Below, piece by piece: positions 1 to 9,796 of a DNA stretch of 64,000 bases. The translations under genes were made by a program, and so were the position numbers. The stretch comes from Planctomycetota bacterium (GTDB taxonomy: Bacteria > Planctomycetota > Phycisphaerae > Phycisphaerales > UBA5793). Each line of letters starts with the position of its first letter. Within the stretch, counting starts at the first letter, position 1. The stretch is taken from NCBI GenBank assembly GCA_013112555.1, contig JABFGK010000001.1:1338581-1402580 (forward strand), read 5' to 3'. The notes below the pieces were generated by a model that saw nothing but the letters and a program-made list of their open reading frames with translations, did no database searches and was not told the origin of the DNA.

Positions 1-354
1 TCGCACGGTTGACATGATCCCGCCGCCGGCCTTGAGAATCGAGAGGTAGTCGGCCCCCTCGAGTTTCTGCTGAAACTCATCGAGCCGCTCCCCGGCCCAG
101 CACGCGTGGGTGTGGCAATCGACGAAGCCGGGCAGAAGCAACCGGCCCCCGGCGTCAAGGACCTGGGCCGTCATGACGTCGCGCTTCGGGCAACTGCCCA
201 TGTCGCCGACAGCCGTGATCAGGCCGGTCGAGTCATCTGCAACGACATAGCCGTGGGCAATGACGGCCAGATCGCGCATGGCCTCCCGCCCATGTTTCGG
301 GCCAGTTCCGCTTCGAGGCGTGACGATTCGTGCGTTGATAATCTGAGTCAGCAT
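1..354 (-). CDS. hutI: Imidazolonepropionase, N-terminal fragment (runs off the left edge)
   Basis: The minus strand encodes 118 residues from an ATG at 354 to the window edge. HutI hydrolyses imidazolonepropionate to formiminoglutamate in cytosolic histidine degradation. Visible family marks are an amidohydrolase metal-site segment PGFVDCHTHACWAGERLDEF followed by KAGGGIMSTVR, close to the usual PGFVDSHTH...AGGGILSTVR pattern. The HxH pair would bind the catalytic zinc. The family is about 400 residues, so roughly two thirds is missing. Its product is the substrate of the formiminotransferase encoded 2 kb away, which supports the assignment. An inverted repeat lies just upstream of the start. 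Confidence 0.9.
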   Translation of the reverse strand, partial: MLTQIINARIVTPRSGTGPKHGREAMRDLAVIAHGYVVADDSTGLITAVGDMGSCPKRDVMTAQVLDAGGRLLLPGFVDCHTHACWAGERLDEFQQKLEGADYLSILKAGGGIMSTVR

Positions 355-363
355 GACTCCTCC

Positions 364-413
364 ATACTATACTCCAGACAACAGATGCTGATCTGTCAGA
401 TATAGTGTAGTAT
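364..413. promoter_or_regulatory. Inverted repeat upstream of hutI (possible operator)
   Basis: ATACTATACT at 364-373 is matched by AGTGTAGTAT at 404-413 (9 of 10 complementary), with a smaller inner AGAT/ATCT pair. It begins 10 bp upstream of the hutI start codon, where a repressor or activator site would lie. This is seen directly; the regulatory role is inference. Confidence 0.3.
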
Positions 414-785
414 CCTTCAACCGCGGGCCCACTGCCCTGTCGTGTGGTCGACCTGGAGGGACGAATCCCTGTGCCGGCACACTCTTCAAATGATGTGCGA
501 ACCGGCTGTCACTATACTGCATCATCCGGAGGATCACATCTTCAGGGCCAGAGATCGAGGCCCAGTCTTGAAGCCTATCTGCTACGGCTCATACCGAAGG
601 AGCAGGTTGGAGCAAGCACATCCGGCTAGCAAGCAGTTGTAGAGTACATTGAGATCCTATCTGCAGTCGCGGCCATCTGGCTTCATGCCGAGATTGCCAT
701 CGCGGCTGATACGTACACTCTACCATGCGGCCTCTGGGGCAAGTCGTAGGTGTGTGGCGCGTTGGTTAGAGGTAATGGACAGTGC
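414..785. other. Intergenic stretch with no recognisable gene
   Basis: Short open frames here (for example 442-642 on the plus strand) have no recognisable family pattern or clear ribosome binding site. I see no tRNA, repeat or mobile-element signature. Confidence 0.5.
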
Positions 786-811
786 AACCCAGCGCTACGT
801 GGCGCTGGGTT
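786..811 (-). terminator. Hairpin downstream of the AIPR-like gene
   Basis: A perfect 10-bp stem (AACCCAGCGC / GCGCTGGGTT) with a 6-nt loop lies 45 bp past the stop codon of the minus-strand gene ending at 856. No T-tract follows, so it may stabilise or end the transcript without being a classical intrinsic terminator. Confidence 0.45.
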
Positions 812-855
812 ACACTTAGGATGTGCTCGCAATTCGCGAGACGTTGAAAGCGCAG

Positions 856-2064
856 TCAACTTCCAGAACTAAGATCTTGCATTACCTCGATGATTGTAGC
901 GGGGTAGATGCGAAGGGCATCATACACTCCTGCACTTCTTCCCATCAGCATAGGATCGCTCTCAACATTTCTGAACTGGGCCACGGCTCTTGCGACCATC
1001 TCGGATGATTTGAAGTGCCTGGGTTTTGACATTGTCCACCGATTTGGCGCCGACTCTTCAACGAATTCACTCATCGCACCAACTATGGGAAACACAAGAC
1101 CGGGCGATACCCACACGATCCTGCCTGTCTTGTCCCGTCGACAGGCTCGACCACCCTTCTTTGTTTCCTCCCAAAGACGATGTCCATTCCAAGATTCATG
1201 ACTCTCCCAGTACTCATACTCGTCGATTGCCAAAGGTGCCATTTGGACCGTAAACTCATACCTACGACGAGCATCCTCATCTTTATCACGCAACTCAAAC
1301 CACATGCAGAACTCTGTCAGGCACTGCTCAGGATTCTTGTATGGCCTAAGTTTCTCAGCCGCTGTATCATTGTTAGATACAGAGAGGGGCATCAAGAGCC
1401 GTGCGTACTGTAGAATTCTGCGCGTGTCATAGGCATCGAAGTCGGTTTCACTCTTCTTAATCTTGAAACCGTCGCGTCTCCTTTGGATACTCGCCTCGAG
1501 TTCTTCAAGATGTCCTCTGGCACCTGCTTGTGAGATCGACTTTACTGGCGTTGCCGTATTTCGAGCGATCGCCGTCTCGACGATTTCATTGAAATCCGAA
1601 TCGACAATTACCTCCGCGCGCACAAAGAATGGTGCCTCGTTAGAGTCAAGCGATGCTTCATCATCAAAACTATTGTCGACCCAGCGACGAATTTCGCCTT
1701 GCGATTGGGCACCATTGATGATGCTCGCATTCTCCAACTGAATCTCTTTCTTGTTGTCATCGATTGCGATTTCGGTAGCTGCGATCACAAAGCCGCTGTT
1801 GCGCGTAATGAACCTCTGTGGCTCCCGCAGAATAGTGGTTTCAATTGCCTCGTGAACGCGATTGCGCTTTCTCGGGCTATACTCGGCAATGTAGCTGCGG
1901 AGATTCTCACGCGTGTCCAACTTCAGAATCTCAAAGACCGGCAGATTCACAACATATGACCTTACCCCAGACGTCTTCTCGTCAGGGCTGGTGGTCGTCC
2001 GAATAAGCTGGTAAGAAAGTTGCAGGCTTGAGGGCGCATGCATGCCCTTTTTGGCTTTTGCCAT
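856..2064 (-). CDS. AIPR-family protein (abortive-infection phage-resistance-like)
   Basis: A 402-residue cytosolic protein. The central segment NASIINGAQSQGEIRRW, followed about 30 residues later by FFVRAEVIVDSDF and then IARNTATPVKSIS, matches the layout of the AIPR family, in which a conserved NG-Q-T-like block precedes a strand and an N-T/N-x-P block. AIPR proteins are known from phage abortive infection and restriction-linked loci; their biochemical role is unsettled. The start at 2064 is backed by a GGAG about 9 nt upstream. It stands alone between hut and folate genes, with no restriction or toxin partner, and is shorter than the usual 550-700 residues. Defence function is inference. 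Confidence 0.6.
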   Translation of the reverse strand: MAKAKKGMHAPSSLQLSYQLIRTTTSPDEKTSGVRSYVVNLPVFEILKLDTRENLRSYIAEYSPRKRNRVHEAIETTILREPQRFITRNSGFVIAATEIAIDDNKKEIQLENASIINGAQSQGEIRRWVDNSFDDEASLDSNEAPFFVRAEVIVDSDFNEIVETAIARNTATPVKSISQAGARGHLEELEASIQRRRDGFKIKKSETDFDAYDTRRILQYARLLMPLSVSNNDTAAEKLRPYKNPEQCLTEFCMWFELRDKDEDARRRYEFTVQMAPLAIDEYEYWESHESWNGHRLWEETKKGGRACRRDKTGRIVWVSPGLVFPIVGAMSEFVEESAPNRWTMSKPRHFKSSEMVARAVAQFRNVESDPMLMGRSAGVYDALRIYPATIIEVMQDLSSGS

Positions 2065-2435
2065 TGCCGGAGCTCCATATGCTTTATCGCTGCCACCTGG
2101 AGAGAGATTGCACCTGCAATCCTCAACGACAGTCGATTACGAGCAAGTTTAATCCATCTGGTTACGGTTGTCAAGCCCAAATCTGGATCAGGGTGGTACA
2201 GATTCTGCGTTGGATCTGACTGTTCTGCTTGCGGTTTGGACCTGATCTCGGAATCCCATGGGGTTGACTCGGAGGGAGGAATCAGACCCCTCCGGGTTAT
2301 GTAGGGTCTCACCCGTATGCCCGGTGTCGCCCCTGCAAAAACCTTGCAACCAGAGTACCATTGCCTGCTCAGACGGTCGGCCGTAGGCTCACCGCATTGA
2401 CTCCCGCCTCCTGTTGAATCAAAGGAACTCCGTCC
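2065..2435. other. Divergent intergenic region with a hairpin
   Basis: This separates the AIPR gene from the formiminotransferase gene. CGGAGGG at 2270-2276 pairs with CCCTCCG at 2288-2294 to make a 7-bp stem; no T-tract follows. An AAAGGA ribosome binding site precedes the start at 2436. No riboswitch class was recognised. Confidence 0.4.
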
Positions 2436-4140
2436 ATGGGCTCTGCATCCGGTGCCAACTCCCAGCAACTCGTCGAATGTGTCCCCAATTTCAGCGAAGG
2501 TCGCGATCCGGCCGTGCTGAAACTCATCACCGATGAGATCGAGGCCGTCGAGGGCGTCACCCTGCTCGATGTCGATCCCGGCCGGGATACGAACCGCACC
2601 GTGGTGACCTTTGTCGGGGCCCCCGACCCGGTCTGCGAGGCTGCATTCCGTGCCATCAAGAAAGCCTCCGAAGTCATCGACATGAGCAAGCACACCGGTG
2701 AACACCCGCGCATGGGGGCCACCGACGTCTGCCCGCTCGTGCCCGTAGCCGGCCTCACGATGGATGAAACGGTCGAGTTTGCGCAAACTGGCCGAACGGG
2801 TCGGCAACGAACTGCCCATCCCGATCTACTGCTATGAGTACGCTGCCTTCTCCGAAAACCGACGGAACCTGGCATCCGTTCGGGTCGGCGAATACGAAGC
2901 GCTCAAAGAGAAACTGGCCAAGCCCGAGTGGAAGCCCGACTTCGGCAAGGCTGAGTTCAATCCCCGGGCCGGCGCGACGGCCATTGGGGCACGGGACTTC
3001 CTCGTCGCCTACAACATCAATCTCAACACGACCTCGACCCGGCGCGCCAATGCGATTGCCTTCGATGTCCGTGAGCGCGGCCGGGTGAAGCGCGAGGGGA
3101 ATCCACTCACCGGCCCCGTCGTCAAAGACGACAAGGGCAATCCCGTCTACATCCCCGGCACACTCAAATCGGTCAAAGGCATCGGCTGGTTCATCGAGGA
3201 ATACGGCGTCGCCCAGATCTCCATGAACTTGACAAACCTCAATGACACGCCGGTTCACGTTGCCTTTGACGAAGTATGTAACAAAGCAAACGAACGCGGG
3301 ATCCGCGTCACCGGTTCCGAACTGGTCGGCCTGATTCCGCTCAAGGCAATGCTCGACGCCGGTCGGTACTTCCTGCGGAAACAGGAACGCTCCACCGGCG
3401 TCTCCGATGCCGAACTGATCCGCATTGCCATCAAGTCAATGGGGCTGGATGAACTGAAGCCGTTCAACCCCCGGGAACGAATCATCGAGTACGCCATCGG
3501 CGATCGGTCGACGAAGAAATTGGTTGACATGACGGTCACCGACTTTGTCTTCGAGACTGCTTCGGAATCGCCGGCACCGGGCGGTGGCTCCGTGTCGGCA
3601 GCAGTGGGGGCGATGGGTGCAGCACTGGCCACTATGGTTGCCAACCTCTCCTCACATAAGCGCGGGTGGGATGACCGCTGGGAAGAGTTCTCCGAATGGG
3701 CCGAGAAGGGCAAGGCCTGTCATGATCAACTGCTGGCACTGATCGATCAGGATACGGATGCGTTCAATGCCATCATGGCTGCCTTCGGCCTGCCGAAGGG
3801 AAACGAGGCTGAGCAGGCAGCACGGCAGCAGGCGATCGAGCAGGCGACCAAGGATGCCATCAACATCCCCTTCCGCGTCATGGAAGTCGCGTTCGAGTCG
3901 ATGGAGGTCATCAAGGCAATGGCAGAAATCGGCAACCCGAATTCCGTCTCGGACGCCGGCGTGGGTGCCCTGTGCGCTCGCACCGCCGTCATGGGTGCCT
4001 TTCTCAATGTGAAGATCAACTCAGCCGACCTGAAAGACAAGGCGTTCGTCGAGGATGTGCTTGCACGCGGCAACGCGCTTCAGCAGCAGGCCAACGAACT
4101 CGAAGCCGAGATCATCAGGATCGTCGAAGAGAAGATGTAA
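2436..4140 (+). pseudogene. ftcD: Bifunctional glutamate formiminotransferase / formiminotetrahydrofolate cyclodeaminase, frameshifted
   Basis: The N-terminal frame (from 2436, LVECVPNFSEGRD, SKHTGEHPRMGATDVCPLVP) is the formiminotransferase N-domain. It runs out at 2837, while the protein clearly continues in another frame (KLAERVGNELPIPIYCYE onward) to 4140. Removing one base near 2784 joins them as EFAKLAERVG. The C-terminal part (ESPAPGGGSVSAAVGAMG) is the cyclodeaminase domain. Total length about 567 residues matches the fused mammalian-type enzyme (about 540). It transfers the formimino group of formiminoglutamate to tetrahydrofolate and then deaminates it to methenyl-THF, feeding folD 33 bp downstream. 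The break is probably a sequence error, since other genes here show the same +1 pattern. Confidence 0.85.
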
Positions 4141-4173
4141 GATTACAGGCACGCCCCGGAGCCGATAGGCATC

Positions 4174-5079
4174 GTGATGAACAGTGTTGACGAAGCCAAA
4201 CTGATCGACGGCCGATCCATTGCCACGGCCATCCTGGCTCGGGCTGCAGCGAACGTGCAGCGAATCAGCACGGAAACCGGTGGGCAGGTCCCGGCCCTGG
4301 CGACCGTGATCGTCGGCGATGATCCGGCCAGCCATACCTATGTCAGGATGAAACGCAAACGGTGCGAAGAAGCCGGGATGCTTTCAATTCGTGTCGAACT
4401 GCCGCAGGGAACGACGACGCCCCAACTTCTCGATGCGATTCACAAGCTGGCGGCCAGCCAGACGGTGCACGGCATCCTCCTGCAGCACCCGGTCCCGGCA
4501 CCGATTGATCGGCGGGCAGCCTTCGAAGCCATCCCGATCGAAAAAGATGTGGACGGTGTGACCTCGGCGGCCCTGGGGCGTCTCCTGCTGGGCATGCCCT
4601 CGCTGGCCCCCTGCACGCCGCGCGGCATCATGATGCTGCTCGAGGAGCACGATGTCGATCTCGATGGGGCCGAGGCCACCGTCATCGGCCGCAGCCCGAT
4701 CCTCGGCCGGCCGATGGCATCCATGCTCATTAACAAACACGCCACGGTAACCCTGTGCCATTCCCGTACACGGAGTCTGTCAAACCTCGTTCGGCGTGCT
4801 GATGTCGTGATTGCGGCCGTCGGCAAGCCGCGATATGTCAAGGGGACCTGGATCAAGCCGGGGGCCGTCGTGATCGATGCCGGCTATAACCCCGGCAATA
4901 TCGGCGATGTGGATTTTGATTCCGCGATCAAACGGGCTTCGCTGATAACGCCGGTGCCAGGCGGCGTCGGGCCAATGACCATCGCCGTCCTTATCGAGCA
5001 GACCGTCCAGGCTGCCGCCGACCAACTTGGTGTCTCCCTTGGCACGTCGGGCGGCGCTGACAAAAGTAGGGTGGGGTGA
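4174..5079 (+). CDS. folD: Methylenetetrahydrofolate dehydrogenase / methenyltetrahydrofolate cyclohydrolase
   Basis: A 301-residue cytosolic enzyme interconverting methylene-, methenyl- and formyl-THF with NADP. Seen: YVRMK with the catalytic Lys at residue 60, the substrate motif VHGILLQHPVP, the cofactor motif VIGRSPILGRPMASML and the terminal PGGVGPMT. It sits directly after the formiminotransferase-cyclodeaminase and would process the methenyl-THF made there. The last codons (DKSRVG and stop) are supplied by a dispersed palindromic repeat beginning GTAGGGTGGG, so the C-terminus extends into a repeat element. An alternative start is Met2. Confidence 0.95.
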   Translation: MMNSVDEAKLIDGRSIATAILARAAANVQRISTETGGQVPALATVIVGDDPASHTYVRMKRKRCEEAGMLSIRVELPQGTTTPQLLDAIHKLAASQTVHGILLQHPVPAPIDRRAAFEAIPIEKDVDGVTSAALGRLLLGMPSLAPCTPRGIMMLLEEHDVDLDGAEATVIGRSPILGRPMASMLINKHATVTLCHSRTRSLSNLVRRADVVIAAVGKPRYVKGTWIKPGAVVIDAGYNPGNIGDVDFDSAIKRASLITPVPGGVGPMTIAVLIEQTVQAAADQLGVSLGTSGGADKSRVG

Positions 5080-5098
5080 GCGAAGCGAAAGCCCACCA
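5067..5098. repeat. Palindromic intergenic repeat (GTAGGGTGGG type)
   Basis: GTAGGGTGGGGTGAGC pairs imperfectly with GCGAAAGCCCACC. A related copy, GTAGGGTGGGGCGAGC...GAACCCCACC, is at 41264-41300. It overlaps the folD stop codon and could act as a terminator. Confidence 0.6.
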
Positions 5099-5204
5099 GC
5101 AACCCCTCTCAGCCCGAAACAGGGCGGACAAGCCGCGAGGCGGATTATCCCGGTAATCAGCCATCCATCAGCATCGCTGTCCTTAACGCCGTATAATTCG
5201 CCCT

Positions 5205-5735
5205 GTGCCAGGTTCCGAACCACAACATCCTGACGTCGTCACCAATGGGTCGGAAGAGGACCTGTACGACATCCTCGATCCACCCAGGATCACGATCGAG
5301 GAACCGTGGGAGCCGCCGTTGCCGATGCATAAGGAGCGACCCTGCCCATCCTGCGGTTACGACATGCGAGGATCCAAGACAGACGTCTGTCCGGAGTGTG
5401 GGACGTACTACAAGGACGCGCAGGAAAAGGCGATCGACAACGTTCAGCACTGGATCGATATCTACTCGTTCCGATGGATTCTGTACGGCCTGATTCCAAT
5501 GCTCATCTGGGCCGTCCCGGCCTGGGTCACGATCAAGTTCGGCAACCCGCTGGCGCACACGCTGGCCGTCCTGTCCGGATTCGCCGGTTGCTTCATCTGC
5601 GCCTCCTGGGCGGCCGTCAAAGCAAATGAGGAAGTCGACTTCTTCTCGGGCTTGTTCTTCTCGTTCACCATCTTCATTGGTGTCCTGATGACCAGCACGG
5701 CGATTATGGGCTTCGTCTTGATGCTGGCACAATGA
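5205..5735 (+). CDS. Zinc-ribbon membrane protein of unknown function
   Basis: A 176-residue protein. Residues about 47-66 contain CPSCGYDMRG...VCPECG, a four-cysteine zinc ribbon common at the start of planctomycete membrane proteins. Three to four hydrophobic segments follow (FRWILYGLIPMLIWAVPAW, LAHTLAVLSGFAGCFICASW, GLFFSFTIFIGVLMTSTAI). It is probably an inner-membrane protein with a cytosolic ribbon. It appears monocistronic between folD and a repeat-rich spacer. No function can be inferred. Confidence 0.7.
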   Translation: MPGSEPQHPDVVTNGSEEDLYDILDPPRITIEEPWEPPLPMHKERPCPSCGYDMRGSKTDVCPECGTYYKDAQEKAIDNVQHWIDIYSFRWILYGLIPMLIWAVPAWVTIKFGNPLAHTLAVLSGFAGCFICASWAAVKANEEVDFFSGLFFSFTIFIGVLMTSTAIMGFVLMLAQ

Positions 5736-6185
5736 CGAATTTTATCGACGACTCCGCCGGGTACCACGGGTTACCCCGAGCGACGCGAGGGAGAACCCGT
5801 GTTATCTCCACCACTTCACGCCAGCCTCCGCTATTCCCGCGAACGCGGGAATCCACCGCGAAGCGGTGATCGTGTGTAGCCGGGGGTGAAGCGAGTCGTA
5901 GACGAGCGCCACCCCCGGAAGGGAGCGCATAAAAACCTCTCCTCACCCCGAAGGGGTGGTCGTGGCATCCTCCGACGAGCCGCGTGCGCGTCAGCAAGCG
6001 GGCTCCCAATCTGTTGCCTTCCCATGCGTCTCTCGCCCCTTCACGCCAGGCTGTTTATTAAGGTCAGGTTTTAACCTGACCTACGAGACCACCTCCCGGT
6101 GGGATGCGGTCCGAAACCGTCGCCTATCCCACGCTACACCCTGGATACAGGCCTGCTTTCGTCGGCATGACGAAAACTGCCGCAC
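5736..6185. repeat. Repeat-rich spacer with an inverted copy of the dispersed 155-bp repeat
   Basis: About 5855-5981 reads, on the minus strand, like the repeat found twice at 41421-41575 and 41755-41909 (shared blocks include CGACCACCCCTTCGGGGTGA and CACCCCCGGCTACA). A palindrome ATTCCCGCGAACGCGGGAAT at about 5833-5852 has relatives at 42090 and 52613. No gene is apparent. Confidence 0.65.
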
Positions 6186-7227
6186 CTACTTCACCCGTTC
6201 TGCCTTCGGCTCGCGGCTCATAAGAAGCGTGATGGCCTTGATCGGATCGAGATCCTCAAACAGCACCGCGTTCACCGCTTCGGGTGATCGGCATTTCAAC
6301 GCGATACTTGGCAGCCAGTTGCATCACAGACTTCGTGGTCGGCACGCCTTCCACCACCGATTCAGTGGAGGCCAGAATGTCGGCCAGTTTCTTTCCCTTG
6401 CCGAGTTCTTCGCCGCAGGTCCGGTTCCGACCCAACGGGCAGAAACAGGTGGTTGCCAAGTCGCCGATCCCGGCCAGCCCGAAAAACGTCTCCGATGAGG
6501 CACCCATCGCCAGCCCCAGGCGTGTAATCTCAGCCAGCCCCCGTGCCAGCAGGGCCGACTTCGCGTTGTAGCCGGCTGTCAGGCCGTCGACGATCCCGGC
6601 TGCGATCGCAATCACGTTCTTGGTTGCCCCGGCCAACTCGACCCCCAGCAGATCGGCATTCGTGTAAATCCGCAGCCAGGATGTCGAGAAGTCCTGCTGG
6701 AGTGTGATGGCAAACTGCTCGTCATCACTCGCGGCGATCATCGTGGCGGGCTTGCAGCCTGCCATCTCGGCTGCGATCGACGGGCCGCATAATGACGCCA
6801 GCGGCCGGGCCGGCCGATCCGGATCGTCCTGCAACACATCGGCAATGATCTGAGTCGGCCGCAGCAGCGTCTCGTTTTCGATGCCCTTGGCCATGCTGAC
6901 AATCGGGATCCCGACCGGGATGTGCTCGCGCAATCGGGTATAGATCGGCCGAATGTACTGTGTGGGGACCGCATTGACAATCACGTCCACACCGTCGAAC
7001 ACCCCGCGCTCGTCAGCCGTCACGAGGACCTGATCAGGAATCCGATGCCCCGGCAGATGGCGAGCCGATTCGCGCAACTGGATCAGCTCGGCCACGTGCT
7101 CCGGCCGCCGACCCCACAGCACGGACTCGATGTCCTGTGATGCCAGGATGATCCCTGACAGCAGCCCCATCTGCCCGGTCCCGATGATCGCATAACGTCT
7201 TTTGTGTGGCTGGTCACCTGACTGCAT
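6186..7227 (-). pseudogene. gpsA: NAD(P)-dependent glycerol-3-phosphate dehydrogenase, frameshifted near the C-terminus
   Basis: It reduces dihydroxyacetone phosphate to sn-glycerol-3-phosphate for phospholipids. Seen: N-terminal Rossmann motif YAIIGTGQMGLLSG, VSMAKGIE, LCGPSIAAEMA, the catalytic region ELAGATKNVIAIAAGIVDG and the substrate-binding block GIGDLATTC..GRNRTCGEELG. The long frame ends at 6256 as MPITRSGERGAV. Deleting one base in the GGG run at 6282-6284 gives the family-like MPITEAVNAVLFEDLDP and a stop at 6186. Length then fits the family (about 335). A GGAAGGA ribosome binding site precedes the 7227 start. The indel is probably a sequence error. Confidence 0.85.
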
Positions 7228-7606
7228 AATCCGAGATCCTTCCAGATCAATCTGAAGGCTGCCGGGCCGGTGGACGCAAATCCGGACATCTCAAAGTATT
7301 TGTCCACGCGGGACAGACCCGTGATTCCGGTCGCTCCTGCATGCCTCAGCGGCCGACGATGTGCAAATCGGCATTGAGCAGCCGATTCTAGCCCCTTTGA
7401 CGGTCAGGCGCGAACCGGACTATCCGATTGCCCGTACCTCCACACATCCAGAGCAGTGCGCCCGCAACGCTCCCTACGTCAAGCGCGGGGGGCGTGTGGC
7501 GGGTGCGGTAGTGCCGTGTGTGTTTTTCGACCGGTTCGACGGTCCGCAGCACGGCTGCTAAACTCGGTACCGGGTCAATCAGTCACGGAGACAGGTCGCT
7601 ATCCGG
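7228..7606. other. Divergent spacer between gpsA and the P-type ATPase
   Basis: It holds the promoters of two divergent genes by position, but I could not pick out a convincing promoter, operator or RNA element. The short open frame at 7361-7561 has no recognisable family pattern. Confidence 0.4.
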
Positions 7607-9796
7607 ATGAGGGGTAACCAGCCGCCCGCTGAGCAGAAAACAGGGAGCGGCACAGCCATTTCAGATGCAGGCAGGACTATGCACGATCACGCTCATCAGC
7701 ATGACCACGACCATGCACACTCGAAAACCAATGACCTCAGGCAGGCGATCCAGAGTTCCGGCACGGAGTGCTGCGAACTGCACGGGTCCAGCAGTGCCGA
7801 GGGGGCCATTGTCTTTGCCCTGATCGGGGGTGCCCTGGTTCTGACGACCATCGTCGCGGGCTGGCTGAACTACGAGGAGAGCATCCGGCAGATCCCGGCT
7901 GCCCTCGGGGCCATCCTCCTGTGGATTCCACTTCTCAAAAGTGCCTATACCGAAATCCGTAAAGGCCGCCCGTCAAGTGCGTTTCTGGTGGCGTTGGCCA
8001 TCGGGGCTGCCCTGGCGACTAATGAGTATGTCACGGCCGGCCTGCTGGCCTTCATCCTGTTCATGATGGACAAAGTTCTTGAGCGGACAGCATGGGGGGC
8101 GCACCGGGCCATCGAGGAACTCGTCGGCCTGACCCCGGATACCGCCCGGCGGATCAGGGAAGACGGCACGGAGGAAAACGCATCACTCGACGACCTCAAA
8201 GTCGGCGATACGGTCCGGATCCGCCCCGGCGAGAATATGCCGGCCGACGGCGTCATCCTGGCCGGGACCACCACCATCAATCAGGCAAGTCTGACCGGCG
8301 AAGCAGCACCGGTCGAAGCCGAGAAGAACGACCAGGTCTATGCCGGTACCACCAACCTCACGGGTGGCGTGGATGTACGCATTACCAGGCTCGGGACGGA
8401 GACGACCATCGGTAAGGTCGTCACGCTGATCAATGAAGCCGAGCGGTCAAAGACCCCTCGCCAGCAGATTATTGAGCAGGTTGCCAAGCACTACGTCTGG
8501 ATCGTGTTGATGATGTCGCTGGCTGTCTGGATCCTCTCCCCGAAGGGAGATGGGGACCCCAATACAATGTCGCCGATTGCCAAAGCGATCAGCGTGCTGG
8601 TCGTGACCTGCCCCGGTGCCTTGCTCCTGTCATCGCCGACGGCCATGGTGGCAGCCTTTGCCGCTGCAGCCCGTTTGGGCGTGATGGTCAAGAGCACGTC
8701 CACATTGGAGACCGCGGCCGGGATTGACGCCGTGATTCTGGATAAGACCGGTACCGTGACGACCGGCCGTTTTGCCGTCAGCCGACTGGCACCGGCAGAA
8801 GGCGTTGAGGGAGCCGCCTTGCTCGAAGCGGCAGCCACAGTCGAACAACATTCAAATCACCCATTGGCTCAGGCCATTGTGGAGACTGCCCGGGCTGCCC
8901 GGATAACGCCGGCGACCTCACAGCATGCCGAGGAGTTTCATGGTCTCGGCGTGCGCGTCGCCAGCCCGGACGACCCGAATCGCTTTGTGTGTGCCGGCCG
9001 CGCCAAGTGGCTCGTTGACCTCATCCCAGGCGTTGCCGAGCAGGTCCAGGCCGTCGAGCAGCGGATTGAGGGGATGACCGGCGTGCATGTGATCGACGGC
9101 GATCACTACCTCGGGGCTGTCGGGCTGGAAGACAAGGTGCGCAGTCGGGCCGCCCATGCGGTTGCCACGATGCGCGACCTCGGCGTCCGCTGGATCGGTC
9201 TGCTCACCGGTGACCGGCTGGCCGTGGCCAGCCGCGTCGGGCAGGCCGTCAACGTCGATCACATCGAGGCCGAGTGCCACCCGGAAGAGAAGCACGCGAT
9301 CGTCATGCAGTTGACGCAGAGCGGCCGTCGCGTCATGATGGTTGGCGACGGGATCAATGACGGCCCGTCACTCGCAGCCGCCGACGTCGGCGTCGCCATG
9401 GGGCTGGGTGGGACCGATATCGCAGCCAACTCAGCCGGTATCGCGCTGATGAACGATGATCTGAGCCGTCTCCCCTTCATGATTCAGTTGGCCCGCAAGA
9501 CCAAGACGGTGGTGGCCCAGAATATCGTGGCCTCCATCCTGATTGCGATTATCGGTCTGGCGCTGGCAGCCAGTGGCTCGATCGATGTCTGGTTTGCCGC
9601 CGTGTATCACTCGCTGGCTGACATCTTCGTCATCGCCAACAGTTTCCGGCTCGTGCGCTTCGGCGAAGAGTTCATCGACTACGTCGGTGGCGGGGCCCCG
9701 AGCCAGCCGATCCTGTCGGACCGGTCCGGTACTGCGACGCTCACAGGTCAGGATGGTGCCACTCCGGATCGAATCGCACCGCCGGCGACTGCGTGA
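7607..9796 (+). CDS. Heavy-metal P1B-type ATPase with atypical CPG motif
   Basis: A membrane transporter of 729 residues, or 705 if it starts at the ATG at 7679, which I favour because a GCAGGA lies just upstream and the protein then opens with a His-rich metal-binding stretch (MHDHAHQHDHDHAH). Seen in order: transmembrane pairs, actuator motif SLTGEA, transmembrane ion site TCPGALLLSSPTA, phosphorylation site DKTGTVT (Asp379 from the first start), HP-dipeptide SNHPLAQAI, hinge GDGINDGPSLAAADVG, and two C-terminal helices. There is no HMA domain. Canonical P1B pumps have CPC or SPC; here the motif is CPG. The His-rich N-terminus suggests Zn, Co or Cd export. The specificity is inference. Confidence 0.85.
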   Translation: MRGNQPPAEQKTGSGTAISDAGRTMHDHAHQHDHDHAHSKTNDLRQAIQSSGTECCELHGSSSAEGAIVFALIGGALVLTTIVAGWLNYEESIRQIPAALGAILLWIPLLKSAYTEIRKGRPSSAFLVALAIGAALATNEYVTAGLLAFILFMMDKVLERTAWGAHRAIEELVGLTPDTARRIREDGTEENASLDDLKVGDTVRIRPGENMPADGVILAGTTTINQASLTGEAAPVEAEKNDQVYAGTTNLTGGVDVRITRLGTETTIGKVVTLINEAERSKTPRQQIIEQVAKHYVWIVLMMSLAVWILSPKGDGDPNTMSPIAKAISVLVVTCPGALLLSSPTAMVAAFAAAARLGVMVKSTSTLETAAGIDAVILDKTGTVTTGRFAVSRLAPAEGVEGAALLEAAATVEQHSNHPLAQAIVETARAARITPATSQHAEEFHGLGVRVASPDDPNRFVCAGRAKWLVDLIPGVAEQVQAVEQRIEGMTGVHVIDGDHYLGAVGLEDKVRSRAAHAVATMRDLGVRWIGLLTGDRLAVASRVGQAVNVDHIEAECHPEEKHAIVMQLTQSGRRVMMVGDGINDGPSLAAADVGVAMGLGGTDIAANSAGIALMNDDLSRLPFMIQLARKTKTVVAQNIVASILIAIIGLALAASGSIDVWFAAVYHSLADIFVIANSFRLVRFGEEFIDYVGGGAPSQPILSDRSGTATLTGQDGATPDRIAPPATA

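Noticed and set aside
442..642. 66-codon open frame upstream of the AIPR gene
   Set aside because: No homology pattern or ribosome binding site.
2764..2837. Programmed ribosomal frameshift in ftcD
   Set aside because: No slippery heptamer or stimulatory structure was seen, and several unrelated genes show the same single-base insertion pattern.
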